Assembly (NCBI GenBank): GCA_024742415.1
Contig: JANSYN010000001.1
Span: forward strand, 186,001-250,000
Reading direction: 5' to 3'
DNA: 64,000 nt
DNA from: Gammaproteobacteria bacterium
GTDB lineage: Bacteria; Pseudomonadota; Gammaproteobacteria; Pseudomonadales; Halieaceae
This document shows positions 27,133 through 36,433 of this stretch, piece after piece (within the stretch, counting starts at the first letter, position 1; each line of letters opens with the position of its first letter). The notes beneath the pieces were generated by a model, which saw only the letters and a program-made list of their open reading frames with translations, ran no database searches and was not told the origin of the DNA. The position numbers and the translations under genes are program-made.

Positions 27133-29066
27133 TTCCGAAGCGATGGCTGCCGAGCGCCGCTTTGCGGGTACTGCCTTGGGCGCTGTGCATTGCCGGTCTG
27201 GCGCTTCCTGCCAGCGCCGCATCGCTCGCACCGCCGGAATACTCGGAGGCGCGTGAACCCTGTCGTGATCGCAGTGCTATAAAACGGCCCTATTTCGGCG
27301 ACTTTCACGTCCACACGCGCTACTCGCTTGATGCCAATACGCAGGGGACGCGAACGACGCCCGCGCAGGCCTACGATTTTGCGCGCGGTGCGCGTATAGA
27401 CATCCAGCCCTGGACCGACAGTGGCAAGGGTGTGCGTTCGCTACAGTTGAGTCGTCCGCTGGATTTTGCCATGGTCTCGGATCATGCCGAGCTGATTGGC
27501 GAGGTGTATATGTGCAATACGCCAGGTGTTGAGGGCTATAACGCCTGGCAATGCATGTTCTACCGACAGTTTCCCCGCGGCGCGTTTTACCTGTTTAACT
27601 TTATGTCATCGATGAAAGCCCGGCACATGGGGCAGTGCGGCGAAAACGATGAACTCTGCCTGCAGGCCGCTCGTGTGCCCTGGAAAGAAATGCAGGTAGC
27701 GGCAGAAAAAGCCTATGACCGCAGCGCACAGTGCAGTTTCACCACCTTCATCGGTTATGAGTGGACGGGCGTGCAACCGGGGTCGGGCGGCAACCTGCAC
27801 CGCAACATTGTGTTTCGCAATGCGGAAGTGCCTGAACTGCCCTTTAGTTACATTGACGGCCCTTCAGCAGAGCAGCTGTGGGAGGCGCTCGATACGCAGT
27901 GTATCGACGCGGATAACCGCTGCGACGCGCTGTCGATACCGCATAACTCGAACATGAGTGCCGGTCACATGTTTGCGCAGGTGGATTCCGATGGCTCAGC
28001 GCTGACGGCGGAACTCGCGCGACAGCGCATTCGCCTGGAGCCTGTGATGGAAGTCATGCAGCATAAAGGTGCTTCGGAGTGCTACTACAAGGCGGGGCTG
28101 GCGACTGACGAGCTGTGCGCGTTTGAACAATTGCCGCGCGATAACATCGCCGGCTTCAATAATCCTCCGCAACCGGATACCGGCTTTTTGCGTGAGGTGC
28201 TGGCCAAGGGGCTTACGCTGCAGCGCGAGTTGGGGGTGAATCCGTATCGCCTTGGCGTTATTGCCAGTACCGATACTCATCTGGGCACGCCTGGTGCAGC
28301 GCAAGAGGATAACTACCTGGGGCACGGCGGCGACGGTGTGCCGGCGCGCAACGCGGTGCCTCCGGGCTTGCCGGATCACCTGGAGTACAACCCGGGAGGG
28401 CTGGCAGTTATCTGGGCCCACGAGAACAGCCGAGACGCGCTGTTCGAGGGCCTGAAAAACCGCGAAACCTACGGCACCAGCGGCCCGCGGATTGTCAGTC
28501 GTTTCTTTGGTGCCGATGATTTTCCCAGTGACCTGTGTGAGCAGAAGGATCACATTCAGCACGCCTATGCCAACGGCGTGCCCATGGGTTCTGCACTGCT
28601 CGTCGCCGAAGGCGGCAAGCCGACGTTCCTGGTCGCTGCCGGGCAGGACCCTGGCACCGATGAGCAGCCCGCAACGCCACTGCAGCGCGTGCAGATTATC
28701 AAGGGCAAGGTGACCGCGCAGGGCCAGTACCAGGAAAAAGTGGTGGATGTCGCCGGGAGCGCGCATAACGGTGCCACCGTGGACCTGCAAACCTGCCAGA
28801 CGAGCGGCCCGGGGTATGCGCAGTTGTGTGGCGTATGGACTGACGAGGATTTCAACCCGCATGAACAGGCGTTCTACTACACGCGCGTGATAGAGAACCC
28901 TACCTGCCGTTGGAGTCAGCGAATCTGTGCGGCGCACAAGGTAGATTGCAACAACCCGGCTACGATAGGTGATGGGCTGGAAGGTTGTTGTGCTGCCGAA
29001 CATCGCCCCGTGATCCAGGAGCGCGCCTGGTCTTCGCCCATCTGGTATGAGCCGGCAGACTCCTAG
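27129..29066 (+). CDS. DUF3604 protein, exported
   Basis: A 645-residue protein with a signal peptide (about 1-30, 'LPWALCIAGLALPASAAS') and a PHP-like metal-binding motif 'YFGDFHVHTRYSLDA', plus 'VSDHAELIGEV', 'SIPHNSNMSAG' and 'ASTDTHLGTPG', which supply His/Asp residues arranged as in amidohydrolase/PHP folds. It ends in 'QERAWSSPIWYEP', shared with the second copy at 49168. The reaction of DUF3604 is unknown; the motifs suggest a periplasmic metallo-hydrolase. It is translationally coupled to the SDR upstream, and its stop overlaps that of the convergent TetR gene. Confidence 0.85.
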   Translation: MIPKRWLPSAALRVLPWALCIAGLALPASAASLAPPEYSEAREPCRDRSAIKRPYFGDFHVHTRYSLDANTQGTRTTPAQAYDFARGARIDIQPWTDSGKGVRSLQLSRPLDFAMVSDHAELIGEVYMCNTPGVEGYNAWQCMFYRQFPRGAFYLFNFMSSMKARHMGQCGENDELCLQAARVPWKEMQVAAEKAYDRSAQCSFTTFIGYEWTGVQPGSGGNLHRNIVFRNAEVPELPFSYIDGPSAEQLWEALDTQCIDADNRCDALSIPHNSNMSAGHMFAQVDSDGSALTAELARQRIRLEPVMEVMQHKGASECYYKAGLATDELCAFEQLPRDNIAGFNNPPQPDTGFLREVLAKGLTLQRELGVNPYRLGVIASTDTHLGTPGAAQEDNYLGHGGDGVPARNAVPPGLPDHLEYNPGGLAVIWAHENSRDALFEGLKNRETYGTSGPRIVSRFFGADDFPSDLCEQKDHIQHAYANGVPMGSALLVAEGGKPTFLVAAGQDPGTDEQPATPLQRVQIIKGKVTAQGQYQEKVVDVAGSAHNGATVDLQTCQTSGPGYAQLCGVWTDEDFNPHEQAFYYTRVIENPTCRWSQRICAAHKVDCNNPATIGDGLEGCCAAEHRPVIQERAWSSPIWYEPADS

Positions 29067-29722
29067 GCAGGCTGCAAGGCAGGTGCCCTGAGCAACGATT
29101 CAACGGCTAGCGCGACCTGTTCAAACAGCTCCCAACGGTAGCCGGGCGCCTGCACGGACTCTGCCGCTCGGCAGCTGTCGGCCAGGCCGTGAAACGTTAT
29201 CAGGACGGTGAGAAACCGGCGCTGTCTTGCTTCATGGTCTGGCAAATGAGCCAGCGCCCTGTTCATGTAGGATCTGAGCGTCTGTTCGACATGAAAGGTC
29301 AGGCCGGCAGGGGATTGGGTGCTGAGCGTTTTGCTGTTCAGGGCACCTACCTGCGACAGGATCTTTACGTAGTGTACACCGGCGTGATCTTGCTCAATGT
29401 ACTGCGCCAGAGGCATCACGAGGCTGCGCGCGGCTGCCTCGGCGGCATCGGCACTGCGCGTTGTTTCGCTGGCAATGAACTGTGTTCTCAAGGCATTCAC
29501 GCGGCCTGCGTGAAGATCGATAATGGCCTGCAGTAACCCTTCGCGTGAGCCAAAGTGGTACTGCAGCGCGTTGCGGTTCTTCTGCCCCGCGGCAACGGTA
29601 ATCTCGTTCAGCGATACCGCTTCAACGCCGCAATTGGCAAACAACTCCTGGGCGGCAACAATAAAGCGTTCCCGTGTGCGCGCGGAACGATCAGCATGCT
29701 TGTTGCCGGTAGCCTCGTTCAT
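29063..29722 (-). CDS. TetR-family transcriptional regulator
   Basis: A 219-residue regulator. The N-terminal HTH spans 'RERFIVAAQELFANCGVEAV' and 'SLNEITVAAGQKNRNALQYH', which includes the family 'YHFGSREGLL' continuation. The C-terminal ligand domain is unassigned. The open frame extends 83 codons upstream without features, so ATG 29722 is used; the ribosome site is weak, and ATG 29764 is an alternative. It is divergent from the SLC13 permease and convergent with the DUF3604 operon, so either may be its target. Confidence 0.85.
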   Translation of the reverse strand: MNEATGNKHADRSARTRERFIVAAQELFANCGVEAVSLNEITVAAGQKNRNALQYHFGSREGLLQAIIDLHAGRVNALRTQFIASETTRSADAAEAAARSLVMPLAQYIEQDHAGVHYVKILSQVGALNSKTLSTQSPAGLTFHVEQTLRSYMNRALAHLPDHEARQRRFLTVLITFHGLADSCRAAESVQAPGYRWELFEQVALAVESLLRAPALQPA

Positions 29723-29933
29723 GGGAGATTCGCCGCAGCGTTCTGGCCTGTCATCGCCGGTCATAATACCATTGAAACTTACTGAGCGAGCAATCGGCCG
29801 AGCCACCGCGGCGGTGGTGTGCCCGCCGCCTATTGCCTGATCGGCCACTACTGCGACCATAGCGGCTATTGTCGCCCCTTCGTCCGGCGCGTATGCTTCC
29901 CACACTACAATAAAGGGAGCGTGGAAGTGCTCA

Positions 29934-31658
29934 ATGTTTGACCAGATACTGGTCGCAGTGTTGTTTGCCAACCTGTTGTACTGTCTGATTTTTACGCACT
30001 GGCCTGCCGTATGGGTGTTTGTGGGCTCGATGCTCGTGGCCTATTTCACCGGCCTGGTGGACACTGCCGAAGTGCTCGACAAAGCAACAAACACCGGCGT
30101 AGTCACCCTGGTATTGTTGCTGTTGGTGTCCATTGGCCTGGAGAAACTCTCCTGGTTGTCGCGCCTGTCGCATACGCTGGTAACCCCCAGTTATACACGC
30201 AGCGTGCTGCGCCTGGGTGCGGCGACGGCGTTTTTCTCCGCGTTCGTTAACAACACTGCGGTCGTCGCAACCCTGGCACACACGGTGCGCAGTAACCGTC
30301 ACCACCCTGCCTCCAAGCTCCTGATCCCCTTGTCCTATGCCGCCATTCTGGGTGGCACCATGACGTTGATTGGCACCTCTACCAACCTGATCGTGAGCAG
30401 TTTTCTGGAAGATGCCACCGGCGAGGGCCTGGCATTCTTTGATTTCCTGATAGTGGGTGGGGCTGCCACGCTTGCCGGGTTGTTTGCCATTCTCCTGAGT
30501 TCGCGGCTGTTGCCGTCTGGCAGCGCGGCAACGATCGATATCAATGAGTACGTGATCGAAGCAGAGGTGAGTGAAGCCTCTGACCTCATCGGTAAAACCA
30601 TCCTGGAGAACAAACTGCGCGATCTGGGTGATTTGTTCTTGGTCGAGATTGTGCGCGGCGATTACCTGATTTCTCCGGTTGCGCCCCAGGAGCGCATTCG
30701 TGCACGCGACAAGCTGATTTTCTCCGGTGATATCAAGCAGGTGCAGGCGCTCGAACAGTTCGATGGCCTGAGCCTGTTCGCCCTTGAAGAGGGCCTGCTG
30801 CGTGAGAACATGATCGAAGTGATCGTGATGCCCAACGCGACGATTGAAGGCAAAACGGTGAAGGAAAGTGCGTTCCGGTCGCAGTTTGACGCTGCCGTTG
30901 TGGGTATGCGTCGTGGCGGTAAACGCCTGTCAGGTAAGATCGGGAATATTACGATCCAGGCCGGCGACAGCATGATGTTGGCGGTGGGTCCGGATTTCAA
31001 CGAACGCAAAAACCTCGACAAGAACTTTGCGGTGATTAATGACGCTGTGGTTGAGCCGCGCGTCACGCCATTCCAGAACTCGTTTATTACCGCCGCCCTG
31101 ATTCTCGTCGTCGCGCTGGCGACCCTGGAGATTGTGCCGCTGATCAAGGGCGTGGCAGGTTTGCTCGTCGTTATGCTGGGTCTGCGTGTTGTGGGTGGCT
31201 CGGAACTGCGCCGCCGTTTTCCATTCGAGCTGTGGCTGATTATCGCCTCGGCTCTGACCTTGTCGCAGGCGCTGACCAATTCCGGCCTGGTGGATATGCT
31301 TGCCTCTACCTTGCATAGCAACCTGTCACTGATCGGCCCCTGGGGTGCGATGGTCGGTATCTACATTGGTACGCTGTTGCTCACAGAAACAATGACCAAC
31401 AACGCCGCTGCGGCGCTGTCTTTTCCCATTGCCTTTGGTCTGGCAGAAAGCTACGGCGTGAGCGTGATGCCGTTTGTGATGGCTGTGGCCTATGGTGCCA
31501 GCGCGAGTTTCCTGACGCCCTACGGTTACACCACCAACCTGATGGTGCAAAACCTCGGGGGTTATGAGTTCCGTGACTATTCGCGTGCCGGTTTTCCGGT
31601 GTCCCTGGTATACAGCTGTGTGGTGATTTTTCTGATACCGCAGATCTTTCCCTTTTAG
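29934..31658 (+). CDS. SLC13-family permease with RCK_C (TrkA-C) domains
   Basis: A 574-residue membrane transporter with about ten hydrophobic segments. The N-half contains 'NNTAVVATLAHTV' and the C-half 'TMTNNAAAALSFPIAFG', the paired re-entrant 'SNT/NNT'-type motifs of DASS/SLC13 carriers. Two RCK_C regulatory domains occupy roughly 195-365 between the halves. Such proteins import anions (dicarboxylate, sulfate). The start is uncertain between ATG 29934 and nearby codons. A 15-bp hairpin region separates it from the convergent SDR. Confidence 0.85.
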   Translation: MFDQILVAVLFANLLYCLIFTHWPAVWVFVGSMLVAYFTGLVDTAEVLDKATNTGVVTLVLLLLVSIGLEKLSWLSRLSHTLVTPSYTRSVLRLGAATAFFSAFVNNTAVVATLAHTVRSNRHHPASKLLIPLSYAAILGGTMTLIGTSTNLIVSSFLEDATGEGLAFFDFLIVGGAATLAGLFAILLSSRLLPSGSAATIDINEYVIEAEVSEASDLIGKTILENKLRDLGDLFLVEIVRGDYLISPVAPQERIRARDKLIFSGDIKQVQALEQFDGLSLFALEEGLLRENMIEVIVMPNATIEGKTVKESAFRSQFDAAVVGMRRGGKRLSGKIGNITIQAGDSMMLAVGPDFNERKNLDKNFAVINDAVVEPRVTPFQNSFITAALILVVALATLEIVPLIKGVAGLLVVMLGLRVVGGSELRRRFPFELWLIIASALTLSQALTNSGLVDMLASTLHSNLSLIGPWGAMVGIYIGTLLLTETMTNNAAAALSFPIAFGLAESYGVSVMPFVMAVAYGASASFLTPYGYTTNLMVQNLGGYEFRDYSRAGFPVSLVYSCVVIFLIPQIFPF

Positions 31659-31672
31659 CCTGTCTTGCGCTT

Positions 31673-31698
31673 GCCGCCGTGCATTGCGCAACGGCGGC
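31673..31698. terminator. Hairpin between convergent genes
   Basis: GCCGCCGT and ACGGCGGC form a perfect 8-bp stem around a 10-nt loop, between the permease stop (31658) and the convergent SDR stop (31712). No T-run is present, so termination is inferred from placement only. Confidence 0.5.
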
Positions 31699-31711
31699 CC
31701 ATACCGTTCAA

Positions 31712-32461
31712 CTAGCCCATGCCGACGCTGAAGCCGCCGTCGACGGGCAAAGTCTGGCCGGTAATCCAGGCAGCAGCGGGTGACGTCAGGAACAGCACCG
31801 CTGCGGCGATGTCTTCCGGCTCACCGGTACGTTTGATGCCCTGGCGTTTGAGCGTTTCGTCTACCATGTCCTGCATGTGCTCCAGGACGGGGGCGGTGAG
31901 ATTGGAACGGGTCAGGCCCGCTGCCACGGCGTTGGCGCGAATGCCCAGAGTGCCCCAGCTCATGCCCAGCGTTTTCACCAGTTGTACCAGGCCAGCCTTG
32001 GCGGGGCCGTAGCCGGGCGTCCATTCAAAACCGAAGTAGGATGTCATCGAGGCGATGCCAATGACACTGGCGCCGCCGGTAAACTCACTGGCCGCCAGCA
32101 GCTCCTTGCATGCCGTACTCAGGTGAAAAACACTGGACAGGTTGATGGCCAGCGACTCATCGAAGCCGTCATGTTCCCACTCATTGCCCAGCGAACCACC
32201 GGCGTTGTTGACCAGTATGTCCAGTCGTTGCAGCGAGCCGGCAAAGGCAAGCAGTGCGCTACGATCACCCATATCCAGCGAACGGTAGTCCAGTCCCGAG
32301 AGGTCGGCGTCATACTCCTGCGCCGCGGCTTTGCGTCCGGTCACGATAACCTGGGCGCCTGCCTCGCGATACGCTCGCGCGCAGGCAAGGCCGATACCGC
32401 TGGTGCCGCCGGTCACAACCACACTGGCGTTGCTGTAATCGTACTCGATACCTTGAAACAT
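31712..32461 (-). CDS. Short-chain dehydrogenase/reductase
   Basis: A 249-residue classical SDR with 'TGGTSGIGLA', NNAG ('LVNNAGGSLG'), 'GIASMTS' and 'YGPAK'. Arg after beta2 ('VTGRKAAAQ') suggests NADP(H). It is second in a minus-strand pair behind another SDR (25-bp gap). The pair likely handles a hydroxy/keto conversion in lipid or steroid breakdown; substrate unknown. Confidence 0.87.
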   Translation of the reverse strand: MFQGIEYDYSNASVVVTGGTSGIGLACARAYREAGAQVIVTGRKAAAQEYDADLSGLDYRSLDMGDRSALLAFAGSLQRLDILVNNAGGSLGNEWEHDGFDESLAINLSSVFHLSTACKELLAASEFTGGASVIGIASMTSYFGFEWTPGYGPAKAGLVQLVKTLGMSWGTLGIRANAVAAGLTRSNLTAPVLEHMQDMVDETLKRQGIKRTGEPEDIAAAVLFLTSPAAAWITGQTLPVDGGFSVGMG

Positions 32462-32486
32462 AATGACTCCTTAGCTTGACGCTGCA

Positions 32487-33254
32487 CTACAGCTGCGGCA
32501 GCGCATCTTCCACCAGGCCGGCATGCCAGCCACCATCGGCGATGAATTCCGAGCCGGTACTGTAACTGGCCTCGTCTCCCGCCAGGAAAACGGTCACAGC
32601 GGCCACTTCCTCGGGCAATCCAACACGCGGCAGTGCGTGATGTGTGTAAAAGTTATCGGCCTGTTCCTGGGTCATGAACTCGTTGCCATGCATCGCCGTG
32701 AAGATACCACCGGGGTGCACACTGTTCACGCGAATGCGGTACTTGCCCATCTCCAGGGCGGCGGCTTTGGTCATGCCTCGCACGGCCCACTTGGTCGCAG
32801 AATAGGCGGTGAGTGAGTTCTTGGACTGCAGGCCGTCAATGGATGAAACATTGATGATGGAGCCGCCGCCGTTTTCCTTGAGCGTCTCGAACACCGCCTG
32901 CATGCCAAGAAACACGCCAAGCTGGTTGATACGCACGATGTTCATGAAATCCTCTTCGGTAGTCTCCATGATCGTTTTTTGCATAACGATGGCCGCGTTG
33001 TTCACCAGTACCTGCAGGTTGCCCATGTCCCGGGCTGCGGCAACGGCGTTGTCCCATGCAGACTTCTGCGTGACATCCATGTGGATGAACTCGGCGCTGT
33101 CACCCAGTGTCTGCGCCAGCGCGGCTCCGGGTTCGTCGAGCACGTCGGCGATGAGTACCCTGGCGCCGTCCCTGACCAAGCCGCGTACCGTGGCTTCACC
33201 CATACCGCGTGCGCCACCGGTGACGATGGCGACTTTTCCTGACAGGCGTGACAT
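32487..33254 (-). CDS. Short-chain dehydrogenase/reductase
   Basis: A 255-residue classical SDR: 'TGGARGMGEAT', Asp after beta2 ('LIADVLDEPG', NAD-type), 'LVNNAAIV', 'NVSSIDGLQ' and 'YSATK'. It resembles 3alpha/20beta-hydroxysteroid dehydrogenase-like SDRs in overall motif set, but no specific substrate can be assigned. It leads the two-gene minus-strand unit; the 315-bp upstream region holds a dyad. Confidence 0.87.
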   Translation of the reverse strand: MSRLSGKVAIVTGGARGMGEATVRGLVRDGARVLIADVLDEPGAALAQTLGDSAEFIHMDVTQKSAWDNAVAAARDMGNLQVLVNNAAIVMQKTIMETTEEDFMNIVRINQLGVFLGMQAVFETLKENGGGSIINVSSIDGLQSKNSLTAYSATKWAVRGMTKAAALEMGKYRIRVNSVHPGGIFTAMHGNEFMTQEQADNFYTHHALPRVGLPEEVAAVTVFLAGDEASYSTGSEFIADGGWHAGLVEDALPQL

Positions 33255-33286
33255 TGCAGTTCCTCTTTAAATTTATGGGTTGTCTG

Positions 33287-33305
33287 GTGCACGTGCATTG
33301 TGCAC
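33287..33305. promoter_or_regulatory. Paired GTGCAC palindromes upstream of SDR pair
   Basis: GTGCAC-GTGCATT-GTGCAC: two self-complementary hexamers 13 bp apart, 33 bp upstream of the SDR start. This is a candidate operator. The rest of the 33255-33569 gap shows no gene. Confidence 0.45.
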
Positions 33306-33569
33306 TACACGGGTGACCGCTGCCGAGCCCAGTGCCTGGCCGGCGGGTATCGGATTGGCAATCAGCCCGGTCGACCAGTATACGTCACCCGGGCGCCCTG
33401 GTGCGTGTCCGGCCGCTGTGTTTGCGTGTCAAGAGAGAGTCGTGGTTCAGCGTTTTGTAATGCGGCGCCATTCGCGGTAGTGGCGTGCTGCTGCACGGGC
33501 TCGCCAGGGGGTGAATCCTGTGGCCGTTGCGCGTAAGCTTTACCGGTCGATCAACAGCGGAGTTTGCAC

Positions 33570-33995
33570 ATGTCACTGAAGTATTTGCAAAGCAAGCGGG
33601 AGCACCCGGCGCGTACGGCGGCGATGAAATCAATCCAGGCGGTCGAGAGCAAGGATCGTGCAGCCTGGTTGGCCATGTGGCGCGAGGACGGTTTGCTGCA
33701 GGATCCTGTCGGTGTGTCGCCATTGGACCCGGAAGGGCAGGGCCACCAGGGCATTGAAGCCATTACCGCCTTTTACGACAATGTCATTGCGCAGGGCGAT
33801 GTCCGTTTTTTCATCCGTGAATCCTTCGCAGCCGGTAACGAGTGTGCCAACGTGGGCACCATTACCACGCGCGGTGCCGACGGTTCGGTGGCGCGATGCG
33901 AGCTGGTTATGCTGTACTGCGTGGACGACGAAGGCAAGGTGAAATCGCTGCGCGCGTTCTGGGAATTTGATGACCTCATGGAAACCTATTTTTAG
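33570..33995 (+). CDS. SnoaL/ketosteroid-isomerase-like protein
   Basis: A 141-residue NTF2-fold protein. ATG 33570 has GCGGAG 7 bases upstream. The motif 'DGLLQDPVGVSP' aligns with the 'ATVEDPVGSEP' of steroid Delta5-isomerase, so the proton-shuttling Asp (Asp38 in KSI) is kept. My manual alignment does not show counterparts of Tyr14 or Asp99 (a Met appears at the latter), so true isomerase activity is uncertain. It stands between the SDR pair and a small lipoprotein. Confidence 0.72.
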   Translation: MSLKYLQSKREHPARTAAMKSIQAVESKDRAAWLAMWREDGLLQDPVGVSPLDPEGQGHQGIEAITAFYDNVIAQGDVRFFIRESFAAGNECANVGTITTRGADGSVARCELVMLYCVDDEGKVKSLRAFWEFDDLMETYF

Positions 33996-34056
33996 GCGCT
34001 GCGATGGTCTTGTGGGTCTATGGCGGCACAGCCATTACAAGGATCTGGAGTAGTTT

Positions 34057-34290
34057 ATGCCCTGTCGGGTGAACCTGATACTGACGTTTACGCTGCTGGG
34101 CGTGCTGGCGGCCTGCTCGAACAAGCAGCTTTATACGGCTGTCCAGCAGAATCGGCAGCAGGAATGCGCGAAGCTGCCACAACAGCAGTATGAGGATTGC
34201 ATGCGACACTACCAGCAATCCTATGAGGCGTTCGACAGGGAGCGGCGTGCACTGTTGGAGGGCCAACCACCGGGCGAAGTGGCGCCCTGA
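34057..34290 (+). CDS. Small lipoprotein (77 aa)
   Basis: A signal peptide with lipobox 'LAAC' (cleavage before Cys20) is followed by a Gln/Tyr-rich helical stretch with two Cys ('ECAKLPQQQYEDC') and a short Pro/Glu tail. It resembles small lipoproteins scattered in marine gammaproteobacteria; no function is known. It lies 61 bp after the KSI-like gene, with its own weak ribosome site. Confidence 0.72.
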   Translation: MPCRVNLILTFTLLGVLAACSNKQLYTAVQQNRQQECAKLPQQQYEDCMRHYQQSYEAFDRERRALLEGQPPGEVAP

Positions 34291-34321
34291 ACGTGGGTGC
34301 CCCGGTTTTTTTAATCGCTGC

Positions 34322-35089
34322 CTACTTTTCGCTGCGGCCCTTTTCCAGAACCCCTTTCCTGCGCTGTTCGATCATCGCGCCAGTGGCCAGCTTCGCCCAC
34401 TGTGTTGCCTGCGCTTCTTCCCACGGCAGCGCATCCACAAGAGGCATGGAGTAGCCCTCGTCAATCATGGCGCGGTAGCGTGACAGGACCTGCGGTACAC
34501 AGGCAACCATGTTGGCGGCCATTTCCATTGCCTTGGGCAGCAGTGCCTCGGGTTGAAGTACGTGGTTGACCAACCCCCATTCATAGGCCTTTTGTGCGTC
34601 GATGGCAGCGCCGGTGAAGGCGATCTCGCGCGCCCTTGACAGGCCTATCAGCCGTGGCAGCTTCTGACTGAGCCCCCAGCCCGGTAGCATGCCGACGCGC
34701 GCGTGGGTGTCGGCAAAGCGCGCGTTTTCCGAGGCAATGATAATGTCGCAGGCCAGCGCCATTTCAAAGCCGCCGGTAATGCAATGCCCATTGATGGCGC
34801 CGATAATCGGCCCGTTGAAATCTTCCATAGCACGGGCAACAACGTTATTGACCTCTTCGGCGGTGTTGTCGGTTGCACCGGAGCCCAGTTCTTTCAGGTC
34901 AAATCCTGCGCAAAAGGCTTTGCCAGTGCCGGTGAGTATCAGCACACGGATATCTTCGTCTTCCGTGCAGCGCTTGAACGCTGCGACGAAATCTCTGCGC
35001 AGTTCGCGCGACAGGGCGTTCATGGCATCGGGGCGATTCAGTGTGACAACGGCAAAACCCTCGTGTTTTTCCACATTAACGGTGCTCAT
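34322..35089 (-). CDS. Enoyl-CoA hydratase (crotonase) family protein
   Basis: A 255-residue crotonase with 'KAFCAGFDLKELG' and 'GHCITGGFEMALACDIII', where the first catalytic Glu is retained. The second catalytic Glu position is in 'GMLPGWGLSQKLPRLIG', where it is Gly-Trp-Gly, so hydratase activity is uncertain. It is the last gene of the minus-strand MarR-SDR-crotonase operon, 3 bp behind the SDR. Confidence 0.87.
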   Translation of the reverse strand: MSTVNVEKHEGFAVVTLNRPDAMNALSRELRRDFVAAFKRCTEDEDIRVLILTGTGKAFCAGFDLKELGSGATDNTAEEVNNVVARAMEDFNGPIIGAINGHCITGGFEMALACDIIIASENARFADTHARVGMLPGWGLSQKLPRLIGLSRAREIAFTGAAIDAQKAYEWGLVNHVLQPEALLPKAMEMAANMVACVPQVLSRYRAMIDEGYSMPLVDALPWEEAQATQWAKLATGAMIEQRRKGVLEKGRSEK

Positions 35090-35092
35090 GAT

Positions 35093-35965
35093 CTAGTTCT
35101 CCAGCAGTGAAGGTGCATCCAACAGGTCCAGTTCCCTGGCAATGGCGGGACACCGCAGGACCTCTTCTGGTTGCCACTCGGGCAGCGGTTCGTTGTCGGC
35201 CAGCCAGGCAACCACGGCGGCGATGGCTGCCGGCGAGCAGGGGCGAAAGCGCGCCATGACCTCTTCGTCGATGCCGGCCAGGCGCATGACTTCGGTAACG
35301 ACCAGCCCGGGTTCAAGGTTCATGGCCCGCAGGCCGCAGTCGGGATGTTCGGCGCGCAGTGACCCAACCATGCGTGACAGCGCGGCCTTGGAGGAGGGGT
35401 AGGCAAACCCCCAACCGCCTTTATCTGCCGCGGCCGGCGGATTGGCGAACGCGGAGTGCGACACCATGTTGAAAAGGGTGCCGCTGCGTCGCGCCAGCAT
35501 GCCCGGCAGCACCGCACGCACCAAGGCTAAAGGCGTGAAGATGTTGGCGCGATAGATATTCCACAGTTGTTCGTCTGATACCTCCAGTAGCGGCTCCAGG
35601 TTGCCGGTGCCCTGGTAGACGGCATTGTTGAACAGCAGGTCGATCCTGCCGAAATGTGCCAGTGCCTGTTGCGCCGCGCCGACGAGCGACTCTGGTTCAA
35701 GAATGTCGCCACGCAGGCACAGGGCTTCACCGCCTGCGGCGCGCACCGCAGCAGCGGTGGACTCAAGGCTGCCGGGCAGGGCCTGAGAGCTGCCCACGTG
35801 GTCATGTGATTCGCCTTCGCTGAGGGTGCGCGCCGTGATGGCGACGCTATAGCCGGCGCGTGCCAGGGCAACGGCGCTCTCTGCGCCAATACCACGGCTC
35901 GCACCGGTGATGAATGCGACTTTATCGTGGCCGGTCGGGCGTGCAGGTTCCGGTGCGCTATTCAT
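35093..35965 (-). CDS. Short-chain dehydrogenase/reductase
   Basis: A 290-residue SDR with 'TGASRGIGAE', Arg after beta2 ('ITARTLSEG', NADP-type), 'FNNAVYQG', 'NMVSHSA' and 'YPSSK'. ATG 35965 is chosen over a frame start at 35986 because GGAGAG precedes it. It overlaps the MarR stop by 8 bp and the crotonase follows 3 bp later, so the three are one operon. Confidence 0.86.
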   Translation of the reverse strand: MNSAPEPARPTGHDKVAFITGASRGIGAESAVALARAGYSVAITARTLSEGESHDHVGSSQALPGSLESTAAAVRAAGGEALCLRGDILEPESLVGAAQQALAHFGRIDLLFNNAVYQGTGNLEPLLEVSDEQLWNIYRANIFTPLALVRAVLPGMLARRSGTLFNMVSHSAFANPPAAADKGGWGFAYPSSKAALSRMVGSLRAEHPDCGLRAMNLEPGLVVTEVMRLAGIDEEVMARFRPCSPAAIAAVVAWLADNEPLPEWQPEEVLRCPAIARELDLLDAPSLLEN

Positions 35966-36416
35966 TGTTGCTCTCTCCGTGCTCAAGCAGCCGTGTGAGT
36001 GTGTCGAAGGTGTCGTTCATGCGACGGGTGCCAGCGATGGCGGCGTATTGCTCCCAGACGGTTTCCGTGGAGCGCGCCAGCTCATTGATGAACGCCTGGC
36101 CGCGATCGGTAAAGGCAATGCGCTTGGCGCGTGAGTCCTGTGGGTCTACGGTGCGCTCTACAATGCCCAGCGCTTCCATCTCATGAACGATTTTCATCAT
36201 GGATTGGGGGCGAATGCCAGCCGCCTCGGCCAGCTCCACGGCGCGACAGGGCCCAAAGCGGCCCACATGCAGTATTACGGCGCGGTGGCGGGCATTCACG
36301 CCCTTGACGCCGCGCGCCTTCAGGTCGGCGTCCAGACGACGCTGGAAATCATCAGCTGCCAGCATGAGTGCCTGGCCGATCCCTGTGCGTCGTTGTTGTG
36401 CTTTGCCCGTGGCCAT
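35958..36416 (-). CDS. MarR-family transcriptional regulator
   Basis: A 152-residue winged-helix regulator. 'CRAVELAEAAGIRPQSMMKI' is the recognition HTH and 'VDPQDSRAKRIAFTDRGQAF' the wing, both family-typical. It heads the SDR-crotonase operon and faces the LLM monooxygenase gene. Two overlapping-style dyads in the 73-bp divergent gap are the likely autoregulatory operators. Confidence 0.9.
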   Translation of the reverse strand: MATGKAQQRRTGIGQALMLAADDFQRRLDADLKARGVKGVNARHRAVILHVGRFGPCRAVELAEAAGIRPQSMMKIVHEMEALGIVERTVDPQDSRAKRIAFTDRGQAFINELARSTETVWEQYAAIAGTRRMNDTFDTLTRLLEHGESNNE

Positions 36417-36433
36417 TGCTGAGTTGCTTTTTG

